In this document: positions 6,749 to 16,100 of the stretch, one piece after another
Position numbering within the stretch: the first letter of the stretch is position 1
Layout of the letters: each line of letters starts with the position of its first letter
Assembly: GCA_025963725.1 (NCBI GenBank)
Contig: JAOQAE010000003.1
Coordinates: forward strand, 434,001 to 498,000
Source: Bacteroidota bacterium
GTDB taxonomy: Bacteria; Bacteroidota; Bacteroidia; 2-12-FULL-35-15
Direction: 5' to 3'
Length of the DNA: 64,000 nt
Program-made: the position numbers and the translations under genes
The notes under the pieces: generated by a model
What the model was told of the DNA's origin: nothing
What the model saw: the letters and a program-made list of their open reading frames with translations, nothing else
The model's database searches: none

Positions 6749-7624
6749 TTAAAAATTACGGAACCTTCCGAAAACCCCTAATGGTAATTTATTCCCTTCC
6801 GTAGCCTGCAGGTACAGCTCGCCGGTGTTCAGGTACTTTCCCGCTTTTTTCTTCAGGAGGTTCTCGATGATGAGCGAGGAAAATCCAAGTGAATATGCAT
6901 TGAGGATCATGAAATGCTCTTTATCATCCAGCAGGTTGATCACACCAGCCATCATTTCATTGATGTTATCTTCCAGCTTCCATTTTTCGCCATTAGGGCC
7001 GTGACCGAATGCCGGCGGATCGAGGATGATGCCATTGTATTTGTTTCCGCGCTTCTCCTCGCGCTTCACAAATTTCAGCGCGTCTTCCACCACCCAGCGG
7101 ATATTATCGAGGCCGGAGATATCCATATTCTCCTTGCTCCAGGTCACCACCTGCTTGATGGAGTCCACATGCGTGATGTCGGCACCGGCGGCTTTTGCAG
7201 CCAGCGAAGCACCGCCCGTATAGGCAAAAAGATTCAGCACCTTTGGCTGTGGCACCGTCATTTTTTTTATGCTCTCATAAATGAAATCCCAGTTGGAAGC
7301 CTGCTCCGGGAAGATCCCGACATGCTTAAAAGCGGTGAGGCCAAGACGAAATTTTATAGAGGCGTCGGAGTTGTTAATGTCGTAACGCATCTGCCACTGA
7401 TCGGGCATTTGCTTCAGCTTTTTCCATTCGCCGGAGGAGCTGGAGCGCGAAATGAATTTAACATGCGCGCGCTTTTCCCATTCAGCATTGCTCAGCGTTT
7501 TATCCCACACGGCCTGCGGTTCCGGGCGAATGGTGATGTATTGCCCGAAGCGTTCGAGCTTTTCGAAACCGCCGACGTCTATTAATTCGTAATCTTTAAA
7601 GTTCTGTGGTGTGAGTAACTGCAT
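6749..7624 (-). CDS. Class I SAM-dependent methyltransferase, RlmI/RlmK-like
   Basis: About 291 residues from the ATG at 7624; an upstream in-frame ATG at 7669 adds 15 non-conserved residues. The core has the Rossmann SAM site (KVLNLFAYTGGASLAAKAAGA), an acidic residue after beta-2 (THVDSIKQV) and the catalytic-loop motif LDPPAFGHGPNGE. This is the pattern of RlmI/RlmK-type 23S rRNA methyltransferases and related Bacteroidota enzymes. Those lacking the N-terminal PUA domain, as here, have less certain substrates. It acts in the cytoplasm. It is convergent with the RiPP operon, separated by only 6 bases. Confidence 0.8.
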   Translation of the reverse strand: MQLLTPQNFKDYELIDVGGFEKLERFGQYITIRPEPQAVWDKTLSNAEWEKRAHVKFISRSSSSGEWKKLKQMPDQWQMRYDINNSDASIKFRLGLTAFKHVGIFPEQASNWDFIYESIKKMTVPQPKVLNLFAYTGGASLAAKAAGADITHVDSIKQVVTWSKENMDISGLDNIRWVVEDALKFVKREEKRGNKYNGIILDPPAFGHGPNGEKWKLEDNINEMMAGVINLLDDKEHFMILNAYSLGFSSLIIENLLKKKAGKYLNTGELYLQATEGNKLPLGVFGRFRNF

Positions 7625-7680
7625 AATAATTTTATGAATATAATTTTTTATTCCTTCCTGTTGACCCAAATTATATTAGC

Positions 7681-7785
7681 GTCAGTTCGAGTGCGAGGTA
7701 CGAGCGTATCGAGAACAAGCGTACTACATCATCCTGCTATCAACACTTCTCGATACGCTCCACTGCGTTCCGCACTCGAAGTGAC
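7681..7785. repeat. Two-armed inverted intergenic repeat
   Basis: The left arm at 7681-7716 begins GTCAGTTCGAGTGCG and ends GCGTATCGAGAAC. The right arm at 7747-7785 is its approximate reverse complement, beginning TTCTCGATACGCTCC and ending CACTCGAAGTGAC. The arms are separated by 30 bases. The element lies between two minus-strand genes and belongs to the same family as 1257-1309, 42289-42328 and 53801-53846. Confidence 0.75.
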
Positions 7786-7845
7786 ATTGGATACACCGAC
7801 TACATTCCCAATCCGAAGTAACACTGCAAAGGTAATGGTTTTGAA

Positions 7846-9915
7846 TCAGAGGCGGAAGCCGGTGATGAGAATATCATCCACCTGCTCGAGCATGCCTTTC
7901 CAGCTGTTGTGCAGTGCGAGCAGGTGCGCGCCCTGCTGTTGCAGCGGCTGCCTGTGGATCTCCAGGAGTGCCTGCTCCAGCGGCTTGTACTTGAATTTTT
8001 TTCCCTGCGGCCCGCCGAACTGATCGGGATAGCCATCGGTGAACATATAAAAGGAATCGCCTTCTGCCACCTCGAGCTCCGCCTGTCCGAACTGCCTGCT
8101 GGTATTATTAAATGAAAAACCGATCGGGTGCTTATCGCCCTTGAGCTCGCGCAGTACTCCGTTGTGGATCATGTAGAGCGAATTGTTGGCGCCGGAGAAT
8201 TTCAGCTTCCTGCTGCGCTTGTCGAACCGGATCAACGCAATATCCATCCCATCCTTATTCTCGCTGAGGTTATCGGCCTGCCGCAATGCGAGAATGATCT
8301 TAAGCTTGAGCATATCTAAAATATCGGCGGGCTCATAAATGTTCTTATCATTGATGATCTCGTTCAGCAGCGCCGTGCCGAGCATGCTCATGAACCCGCC
8401 GGGAACGCCATGTCCTGTGCAGTCGGCCACCGCGAAGAACACATACTGTTCCCTTTCGGTGATCCAGTAAAAGTCGCCGCTAACAATATCCTTCGGCAAA
8501 AGAATGATGAAGCTTTCGGGGAAAATATTTTTCACTTCGCTGTCGGTAGGAATGATAGCCTGCTGGATCTTCCGCGCATAGTTGATGCTGTCGAGGATCT
8601 CCTTGTTCTTTGCATCCACCAGCGCTTTCTGCTGGTTGATGATCTCGCGCGAGCGTGTTACTTTTTTATAAGAGCGGTACAGCACCAGCGCTACCACCAG
8701 CGCCACGAGCAAGCCGGCGATCCCTGCAAAGGCAAGCATCTTCTGCTGCTTCAGCTCCGATTCATGCTCGAGGTCCTTCTGCCTTTCCTGCGTAAAGCGA
8801 AGAAGGCTGTCCTGCTTTTCCTGGTACGAATTCTTAAAATTGATCTCGATCTGCGCCTGCTGCTTGATCTTGGAAGAGCTCATGGTGCTGTCGTTATTGT
8901 CCTTCACAATCTTCAGGTAGCGGTATGCATTCTTAAAATCATTCTTTCCGGCATACGCTTCGTAGATGACTTCCGATGCTTCCGAGCAGAAGCCGTACGC
9001 ATCCAGCTCCTCGCCTACCTTATATGCTTCCAGGCCTTCTTCGAGTGAGCGGTCATAATTCTTTTTCTTCAGGTATGCCCTCGACAATCCCATCCGGCAA
9101 AAGCCGAGGTAATATTTATCACCGTAGATCCTGCAAAGCCTTACGCCTTCTTCGAGATAGCTGATGGCTTCGGGGATCCTGTTACGGTCGGTCATGAGGT
9201 CGCCGATGGAATAATTGAAATCGATGATCCGCATGGTATCGTTGATCCTTTTTGCGATCACAAGCCCTTTGCTGTAGGCATCAAACGATTTCTCATATTG
9301 CTTCTGCGCCTGGTAGGTGCCGCCCAGCGAGCTGTAGCAGAAGGCCTGCTCCTTGATGTCGTTTGTTTTGCGGGTGATCGCAAGCGCATCGCCGAGGTAT
9401 TTGAGCGCATCGTCGTACTGGTCGATGCAGCGGTTAAGATCGCCGATGAGGCTCATGGTATGCCCCAGCTCTTTCTCCTGCCCGATCTCCTTATAAAGGT
9501 ACATAGACTGCAGCAAGAGGTTGAGCGCGGTTGTGTTCTGGTCCTGCAGGCGGTACAGGTCGCCAAGCGATTGCAGCTGGTCAGCGATCGATTTTTTATT
9601 AAGCGTGAGCCGCGCAAATTCAAGCGCACGGCTGAAATAATAACGCGCCGGCTCATAGTTGTCGTCGCTGTAAAAGCGTTCGCCCACCGCATTGTAATAG
9701 GCGACCTTATCTTCCTTACGGGGCAGCTTCATGCCTATCTTTTTCAATTCAAGGGAATCGGCATCCGTGTATTTTTTCAGCAGGCGCCGGGCGGAAGCAA
9801 GGTTGCCAGGTGTTGAGTGGCTGTAATAATAAATGAGGGAATCGGTTTGTGAGCTGCAGTGAAGCGCTGTAAAAAACAGGAGGGACAAAAGATATGTTCT
9901 GATCGTGCCTTTCAC
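7846..9915 (-). CDS. TPR sensor with SpoIIE/PP2C-type serine phosphatase domain
   Basis: A 689-residue membrane protein. It has a signal peptide (ending HCSSQ), about eight TPR-like repeats in the periplasm (residues 45-350, e.g. SLGDLYRLQDQNTTALN and SLGGTYQAQKQYEKSF), a coiled coil, one transmembrane helix near residue 400 (AGLLVALVVALVLYRSY), and a cytoplasmic SpoIIE/PP2C-like phosphatase domain with the metal-binding motifs GDFYWITE, ADCTGHGVPGGFMSMLG and YMFTDGYPDQFGG. Such proteins dephosphorylate anti-sigma-factor antagonists in partner-switching pathways; no STAS or anti-sigma gene is adjacent. It is one of the commonest Bacteroidota sensor layouts. Confidence 0.9.
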   Translation of the reverse strand: MKGTIRTYLLSLLFFTALHCSSQTDSLIYYYSHSTPGNLASARRLLKKYTDADSLELKKIGMKLPRKEDKVAYYNAVGERFYSDDNYEPARYYFSRALEFARLTLNKKSIADQLQSLGDLYRLQDQNTTALNLLLQSMYLYKEIGQEKELGHTMSLIGDLNRCIDQYDDALKYLGDALAITRKTNDIKEQAFCYSSLGGTYQAQKQYEKSFDAYSKGLVIAKRINDTMRIIDFNYSIGDLMTDRNRIPEAISYLEEGVRLCRIYGDKYYLGFCRMGLSRAYLKKKNYDRSLEEGLEAYKVGEELDAYGFCSEASEVIYEAYAGKNDFKNAYRYLKIVKDNNDSTMSSSKIKQQAQIEINFKNSYQEKQDSLLRFTQERQKDLEHESELKQQKMLAFAGIAGLLVALVVALVLYRSYKKVTRSREIINQQKALVDAKNKEILDSINYARKIQQAIIPTDSEVKNIFPESFIILLPKDIVSGDFYWITEREQYVFFAVADCTGHGVPGGFMSMLGTALLNEIINDKNIYEPADILDMLKLKIILALRQADNLSENKDGMDIALIRFDKRSRKLKFSGANNSLYMIHNGVLRELKGDKHPIGFSFNNTSRQFGQAELEVAEGDSFYMFTDGYPDQFGGPQGKKFKYKPLEQALLEIHRQPLQQQGAHLLALHNSWKGMLEQVDDILITGFRL

Positions 9916-10042
9916 AGCGGTTTGCTTTTAATTTTTTCGGTTATAATAGTATGACTGTTCTGTTCGAATCGGGCTTTAAATATATGGCTTTAAAGGGAAA
10001 TAGCCAATCGCGGGCTGATTAGTTTATTTATTCCCCGAATGC

Positions 10043-10050
10043 TATCTTTG
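10043..10050 (+). promoter_or_regulatory. Probable -7 element for gltX
   Basis: TATCTTTG matches TAnnTTTG and lies 17 bases before the gltX start codon, so transcription would begin near 10056. A matching TTG at the ideal distance is absent; TTA at 10019 is the nearest candidate. Confidence 0.45.
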
Positions 10051-10067
10051 CAGCTCATTTTTTAACT

Positions 10068-11606
10068 ATGGAAAACCGGAGAGTACGTTTAAGATATGCG
10101 CCAAGCCCAACGGGGCCGCAGCACATGGGTGGGATACGCACAGCATTGTTCAGCTACCTGTATGCAAAAAGGCATGGCGGCGATTTTATCCTGAGGATAG
10201 AAGATACGGACCAGACGCGTTTTGTGGAGGGTGCGGAAGATTATATTGTTGAATCGCTTGCATGGTGCGGCATTACAACGGATGAAAGCCCTGCGCAGGG
10301 CGGCCCGCATGCGCCGTACCGACAGAGCGAAAGAAAGGAAAGCGGCATTTATAAGAAGTATGCAGACCAGCTGATCGCCGGCGGACATGCCTACATGGCC
10401 TTTGATACGCCGGAAGAAGTGGATGCCATGCGTGAGCGGCTGGATGCGGCAAAGGTGGCATCGCAATACAACTCGATCACACGCCAGACGATGCGCAATT
10501 CGCTTACACTTTCGGAGGATGAAGTGAAAAAGCTGCTGGATGCGGGAACGCCGTATGTAGTGAGGCTGAAGGTTCCCCGCAACGAGGAGATCCGCTTTCA
10601 CGACATTATCCGCGGATGGGTGGTAGTGAACTCTTCCACTGTGGATGATAAAGTGCTGTTAAAATCGGATGGCATGCCAACGTATCACCTTGCGCACATT
10701 GTGGATGATATTGAAATGAAGATCACACATGCGGTGCGAGGCGAGGAATGGCTTCCTTCAGCGCCTGCACACATACTTGTATACCGCTACCTCGGGCTTG
10801 AAAACATTATGCCCGAGTACGCGCATTTGCCTTTATTACTGAAGCCTGACGGCAACGGGAAATTAAGCAAGCGCGATGGCGACCGCCTGGGCTTCCCTAC
10901 CTTTCCGCTCGACTGGAAAGATCCGAAAACCGGGGAAGTATCGAGCGGCTACCGCGAAAAGGGATATTATCCTGAAGCATTCGTGAACATCTTAGCATTG
11001 CTGGGATGGAACCCGGGAAACAACCTGGAGCTGATGACCCTTTCGGAGATGACGGAACTATTCAGCTTTGAGCGCGTGAGCAAATCGGGCGCGAAGTTCG
11101 ATCCTGAAAAAGCGAAATGGTTCAACCAGCAATACCTGCGCAAGCAAACCAATGCGGAGCTCGCAAAAGTTTTTGCCGAAGACCTTGAAAAGAGAGGCAT
11201 TAAAACAACGGTGAACCTTGAGAAGGCCTGTGAGCTGCTAAAGGAGAAAGCGCATTTTATGCACGAGTTCTGGAACAACGGAAGCTTTTTCTTTGTGCCT
11301 CCAACCAGCTATGATGCGGATGTGATCAAAAAAAGATGGAATGAGCAGAGCGCTGCATTCATTACGGAATTAACGGAAGCATACAAGAATTTAAGCACAT
11401 TCACTGCGGCCGAAACGGAAGCCACTTTCAAAGCAACAGCTGAGAAAATGGGAATCGGCTCGGGGCAGGTGATGCAATTGTTCCGCGTATGCATCAGCGG
11501 CGTTGGCGGCGGCCCGATCCTGTTTGAGATGGTGGAGCTGTTAGGGAAAGAGGAAGTGGTGCGGAGGCTGGAAACGGCGTTGAAAAACCTCAGCTCACAA
11601 ATGTAA
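10068..11606 (+). CDS. gltX: Glutamyl-tRNA synthetase
   Basis: A 512-residue class I aminoacyl-tRNA synthetase that charges tRNA-Glu in the cytoplasm. The HIGH-type signature is at residues 11-22 (APSPTGPQHMGG), the Rossmann core holds ILRIEDTDQTR, and the KMSKS-type motif KLSKRDG is at 265-271. The C-terminal third is the anticodon-binding helical cage. The length is normal for the bacterial enzyme. It is followed after 9 bases by folB, probably in one transcript. A TAnnTTTG element lies just upstream. Confidence 0.97.
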   Translation: MENRRVRLRYAPSPTGPQHMGGIRTALFSYLYAKRHGGDFILRIEDTDQTRFVEGAEDYIVESLAWCGITTDESPAQGGPHAPYRQSERKESGIYKKYADQLIAGGHAYMAFDTPEEVDAMRERLDAAKVASQYNSITRQTMRNSLTLSEDEVKKLLDAGTPYVVRLKVPRNEEIRFHDIIRGWVVVNSSTVDDKVLLKSDGMPTYHLAHIVDDIEMKITHAVRGEEWLPSAPAHILVYRYLGLENIMPEYAHLPLLLKPDGNGKLSKRDGDRLGFPTFPLDWKDPKTGEVSSGYREKGYYPEAFVNILALLGWNPGNNLELMTLSEMTELFSFERVSKSGAKFDPEKAKWFNQQYLRKQTNAELAKVFAEDLEKRGIKTTVNLEKACELLKEKAHFMHEFWNNGSFFFVPPTSYDADVIKKRWNEQSAAFITELTEAYKNLSTFTAAETEATFKATAEKMGIGSGQVMQLFRVCISGVGGGPILFEMVELLGKEEVVRRLETALKNLSSQM

Positions 11607-11615
11607 TAGGGCGTA

Positions 11616-11972
11616 ATGAATACAATACTTGTAGAAGGGATCAGTGTTTACGCCTATCATGGCTGCCTTGAAGAGGAAGGCCGGATAGGATGCAACTACC
11701 TTGTGGATGTTACGATGGAAACCGATTTTTCGGAAGCGGCCAAGAGCGACGACCTGAACCAGACGATTGATTATGTTACTGTATATAACATCGTACGCGC
11801 GCAAATGACGATCCGCTCGAAGCTGATCGAGCATGCTGGGCAGCGGATTGTGGATGAGCTGAAGGCTACTTTAAAAGGGCTGCAGAAACTGAGTGTAAAG
11901 GTTACCAAGCTGAACCCGCCGATGAACGGCAACGTGGAAAAGGTGAGCATTGTTATAGAATGGAAGATGTAA
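11616..11972 (+). CDS. folB: Dihydroneopterin aldolase
   Basis: A 118-residue enzyme of the folate pathway that converts dihydroneopterin to 6-hydroxymethyl-dihydropterin and glycolaldehyde. The T-fold pattern is complete: VEGISVYAYHGCLEEEGRIG at the N-terminus (catalytic Tyr and the substrate-binding loop with Glu), a DYVTVYNIV segment, the IEHAGQRIVDEL helix with the conserved Glu, and the C-terminal strand with VTKLNPPMNG. The Lys in VKVTKLNPP matches the catalytic Lys of the family. It is normally an octamer. It follows gltX by 9 bases. Confidence 0.95.
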   Translation: MNTILVEGISVYAYHGCLEEEGRIGCNYLVDVTMETDFSEAAKSDDLNQTIDYVTVYNIVRAQMTIRSKLIEHAGQRIVDELKATLKGLQKLSVKVTKLNPPMNGNVEKVSIVIEWKM

Positions 11973-12009
11973 AATGGAAATGGTTTACAGCTTTTTATAC
12001 ATTTAATCC

Positions 12010-12189
12010 ATGGCGAAAAATTGTTCGAAGTGTAATGCTGCATTTGAGTGCTGTAATGAAACTGCAGGCTGCTGGTGCGAAGGCCTTGTCATAGCCCCGG
12101 AAACCCTGGATTCGCTCAAGAAAACATACGACAATTGTTTGTGCCCGAACTGTTTAAAGGAATATTCGGTGAAGGAATTAAAAAATTAG
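12010..12189 (+). CDS. Cysteine-rich CWC-family small protein
   Basis: A 59-residue protein with eight cysteines in the arrangement CSKC, ECC, CWC, and CLCPNC. The CWC triplet after a Gly (GCWCEGL) and the C-terminal CxCPNCLKEY are the hallmarks of the cysteine-rich CWC family of small proteins. Four pairs of cysteines suggest zinc or iron-sulfur binding. The function of the family is not known. It starts 37 bases after folB and could be the last gene of the gltX-folB transcript. Confidence 0.75.
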   Translation: MAKNCSKCNAAFECCNETAGCWCEGLVIAPETLDSLKKTYDNCLCPNCLKEYSVKELKN

Positions 12190-12210
12190 GGCTAATTCGG
12201 TGAATTTTTG

Positions 12211-12218
12211 TATTTTTG
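12211..12218 (+). promoter_or_regulatory. Probable -7 element for the tRNA-Cys transcript
   Basis: TATTTTTG fits TAnnTTTG and lies 72 bases before the mature tRNA end, leaving a 5' leader of about 65 bases. No ideal TTG is found 19 bases upstream. Confidence 0.4.
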
Positions 12219-12290
12219 TGCCCTAATCATAAGCACTTTGAATACGGAAGGCTGGCAGAGCAAACAAAGGCTCTCTAAAAAATAGAACAA

Positions 12291-12361
12291 GGTCCTGTGG
12301 CCGAGCGGTTAGGCAGAGCTCTGCAAAAGCTCGTACAGCGGTTCAAATCCGCTCGGGACCT
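12291..12361 (+). tRNA. tRNA-Cys (GCA)
   Basis: A 71-nt cloverleaf. The acceptor stem GGTCCTG pairs with CGGGACC (one G-U) and is followed by discriminator T. The anticodon arm GAGCT-CTGCAAA-AGCTC carries anticodon GCA. The T arm is AGCGG-TTCAAAT-CCGCT. CCA is not encoded. The discriminator U and length are typical of bacterial tRNA-Cys. The AT-rich restriction island starts directly after the gene's terminator. Confidence 0.97.
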
Positions 12362-12375
12362 CAATTTTTGAACAT

Positions 12376-12414
12376 AACCCCTTACGAACTAAGTGTTTGT
12401 GAGGGGTTTTTTTT
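12376..12414 (+). terminator. Rho-independent terminator of tRNA-Cys
   Basis: AACCCCTTAC at 12377 pairs with TGAGGGGTT ending near 12408, with a loop of about 14 nt, followed by a run of eight T. It starts 15 bases after the tRNA. Confidence 0.8.
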
Positions 12415-12581
12415 GGAATTGTTGGTTCTGGGGTCGGTCGTGTCAATAGGGCACAAGAGGAATCTCTTAAATTGGAAGGCGATAGAGACAAGAAAACATA
12501 TCGCATTTTCTCTAAACGACCCAGGATACAGAATTTCATTGGATAAAATGAAAATATAAAAGCGACCTTATAAGATAACCA

Positions 12582-12836
12582 ATGACAAAAATATATTCTT
12601 ACGTTTTACGATTTGATGATGGTGCTGCGCCGAATCCATTTTGAGACACTTGTTCATTGGTTATATGCAAACCCGCAATTCGGCGAAAAGCTGCAATTGG
12701 CAACTGGGTTATTGGAACTGGGTTTAAAAACGCAAAGTGCAATGATGGAAAGGTTTACGACCATGCAGAATGCATTGTTTACGCAATATTGTTTGTGCTG
12801 ATCCTCACATGCGTTCAGAATTTGATCAGAAATTAA
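12582..12836 (+). pseudogene. Decayed Nmad2-like (nucleotide-modification-associated) gene
   Basis: The ATG at 12582 opens MTKIYSYVLRFDDGAAPNPF, which is the characteristic N-terminus of Nmad2-type proteins. The frame is then broken by TGA at 12642-12644, where relatives have a Trp codon (TGG). Reading on in the same frame gives CSLVICKPAIRR, IGNWVIGTGFKNAKC and YDHAECIVYAI, all recognisable family segments, before similarity stops near 12790 and the frame ends at 12836. The gene therefore has a nonsense change and has lost its C-terminal half. Nmad2 proteins are associated with modified DNA bases and defence islands, so this remnant fits the neighbouring restriction genes. The family assignment is from memory of the motif. 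Confidence 0.65.
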
Positions 12837-12913
12837 CAGTCAACATGATTGCAAAATCTGCCAAACAACATTTTGACGAAGATGAAGATGAAAGCGAAGA
12901 AACCGTTTGCTAG
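12809..12913 (+). CDS. Short acidic open frame, possibly a gene remnant
   Basis: Thirty-four codons starting MRSEFDQKLT, with a helical KSAKQHF segment and an acidic tail (DEDEDESEE). It lies out of frame with, and overlapping, the end of the Nmad2 remnant. It may be the tail of a deleted gene or a small real protein; I do not recognise it. The rest of the 12837-13121 gap is AT-rich and shows no further gene. Confidence 0.2.
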   Translation: MRSEFDQKLTVNMIAKSAKQHFDEDEDESEETVC

Positions 12914-13121
12914 GGGGGTGTAATAATGCAATAATCTTGAACCTGAAGTGTAAAAAACTTGTAACAACTAGTAAGTTGTTAGAAAGAAACGGAAATGCTC
13001 ATGAAAGCTATAAATTATAGCAATTTCACATGCTTTTAAGGTATTTTTCTCATCTTTGAGTTCTTTAACCTAAATAATTGTAGCAAAAACAATTTCTATT
13101 GTCTTTAACAAAACTAAAATT

Positions 13122-16100
13122 ATGCTCAAAGAAACCAATAAATTATTGCACCGGCTTGAAAGCGAAGCTGGGTGGCAATTTGGGTTGGTTACAGAAAAAA
13201 ACTTAGAGCAGGTATCAAGGGGTTTAACTTCCTTCAAAAAACAATTAGCAGTTTCCGCTTTTAAAGATCAGGATTTACCCTGTGATGCCATATATTTTGC
13301 TGGGGATAATCCATTTATTCAATTTAAGCAATTAAGCACCTTTAATAGTAAGACTGTCGCTGATATTCATCGTAAAATTTGGAATGAAGGCCGCACTCCA
13401 TTATTGGCTATTATAACTCCTCAAGAAATTCGGTTATACGATGGTTTTGACATTCCAACAAAAGAAGAAAACTCATTACAGAAACTCGAGCGGGGAAGAT
13501 TCCAAAATACAGATGAAGATCTTAAGAAATTAGGGTTTCTTCTCCACCAGTCAAAAATTGATTCTGGGTTAATTTGGAAAGAAGAATTTGGGAAAAGTCT
13601 TAAGACTCAAAATAGAGTAGACAGAAAGCTTGTCGCTAATTTAGCAGCAGCAAGAAAGGAACTTAATGAAAAATTTAATTGGTCTTTTGATGTTATTCAT
13701 GACCTGCTTGGAAGAAGTTTGTTTACTTTATACTTGGAGGATAGAGAAATACTAAAGCCCGAGAACTATCCATCTAAACCTAAAGATGTTTCTAATTTTT
13801 TTGACTTACTGGAACATCCGATTTCAACCTATAAACTTTTCCATCAATTAAAGAATAAATTCAATGGAGATCTTTTCCCAGTAACAACACAAGAAGAAGC
13901 CTTGGTCAATTCTAATCCATTATGTTTGAAAGTAATTAAAAATTGCTTTTCCGGCGATATTGACATTAGAACGAATCAATTAAGCCTCAATTGGAGAATG
14001 TTTCAATTCCAATATATTCCTATAGCTCTTATAAGTTCCATTTATGAAGAATTTATGAGTGAAGAAGATGAAGATCATGAAAAAATAAAAAAAGATGGGG
14101 CATTTTATACTCCACAAATGCTTGTCGAATTTGTTTTAAATGAAGTACTACCATGGCCTGACGAGAACAATAAACGTTATGACTTGAAAATTCTCGATCC
14201 GGCTTGCGGTTCAGGTATATTTTTGGTTGAAAGTTATAAAAGATTGATTGCTAGATGGAAGTATTCTAATAAAGGGAAGAAAATAGATGAGAAAATATTA
14301 GAGGATCTTTTGCTCAATAACATATATGGAATAGAAAAAAATTCAGAGGCTATCAAAGTTACCGCATTTAGTCTATACCTTACCTTCTTACATTATTTAG
14401 AGCCTAGAAAAGTTCTTTCACAAGTTAGGTTTAAGCCCCTTGTTCTTTGGAATAATAAAAAAGAATTGGCACAACGTGAAGGTAAAAAAACAGGCAATAA
14501 CTTATTTCAACATAGTACTTTTTCTAAAGAGTTAGACCTAACAAAATATCAATTTGATCTTATTATAGGCAATCCGCCTTGGAAACTTGGAAAATTAGAC
14601 AATGATGTTAAATCTTATTTGACGAAAAACAAGCTTCCTCAACAAATTATGTGCGCATACTTAGACTATATGCCTAAGTTGACACTACATGGAACTATTG
14701 CTTTAGTTAGTGCCGCAAAAATATTATTTAATACCGGTAGTGTTTACGAAAAATTTAGACATCGTTTTTTTACAACCAATACCGTTGACGCAATCATTAA
14801 TTTATCTGTTGTTCGTGATATAATTTTTAAGAATGCTAAATCTCCCGGGGCGGTTATTATATACAAAGCAAGAAAAACAGAAGAAATTGATACTAATATA
14901 ATTACATATTGCATTCCGAAAAATTCACAGATCATTAAGCATCAACAATCATTAATTATTGATGCTTCTGAAATAAAATTTTTGCCACTTAGAGAAATTA
15001 TTAAACCTAAGTCCAGAATTTTTAAAATCGCTATGTGGGGGAATGTTAGAGATCTGAAGTTGATTGAACGGTTTAACGAAATTAAAACTCTAAAAAAAGC
15101 AATCCCTTCGATAAATTGTGCCACAGCATTACATAAGGCGGAAAGCAAAAGTGGGAATTTACATCTAAAAAATAATTTATTTTTTGCCACAGAAGACATC
15201 AAACAGTATTGTGTAGACCAAAAAGGCCTCAAACCTTTAAATGAGCACCACAGTTATTTTCGTCCAATTAACAAAGACATTTTTACTGCACCGCTTGTCG
15301 TTATTAAGGAAGGCACCGAGAATGGCAATATTTGCGCTGCATACGTAAATTTTGATTGTGCTTATAAGGCGGCTAGTCTAGGAATAAAACTGCGGGGGAA
15401 ATCCCAGAATTATCACAAAGCACTTGCCGCAATCCTCAACTCTTCTTTTTCCCACTATTTTATTTTTATGACTAGCTCTTCGTGGGGTATTGATAAAGCT
15501 GGAAGAAATCAAAACAATGCCATTTTAGAATTACCTTCCATAATTTTCAACATGTCAGAAACAACTGTAAATAATATAGCTTCCAAAGTAGATACAATCA
15601 TTTCTTTAAAAACTAACCAAACCATTGAGCCTCTTTTGAAAGAGACAATAGAGCAAATAAAAGATGACATTGATCAATTGATTTACAAAGAATTAAAAAT
15701 ATCTCCGACAGAAGAGTCAATTATTAAAGATGCTCTCAGTTATAGTATCGCCCTGTCAAAAAGATACAGTGCAGCCAAAGCAGAATATCCGACCCGCTTT
15801 GAAGGCGACATTAAACCTTATGCCAAGATTCTTAGTAAAACAATTAATAATGTAATGAGACGTATAAACAAGGCTGTAAGTGTGGAAATATTTACTGGTT
15901 CAAACCCAACAAATGAATTGGAAGTAATTGCTATTCATTTTGACAAAAGAGAATCAGAAAACACTATTATTACAAGCTACCTTGAAAACTATACTCAATT
16001 AATAGCTAATATAAATACTCATATTTATAATGAACATTCAGAAAGCATTCATTATAGAAAAGTTGTGAAGTACTACACAGGGAATATGCTTTACATTCTT

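Noticed and set aside
8410..9048. 212-codon plus-strand frame opposite the SpoIIE phosphatase
   Set aside because: It is antisense to a clear TPR/phosphatase protein and low in domain character.
12613..12801. 62-codon frame starting MMMVLRRIHF
   Set aside because: It overlaps the Nmad2-like remnant in another frame and matches nothing; the remnant explains the bases better.
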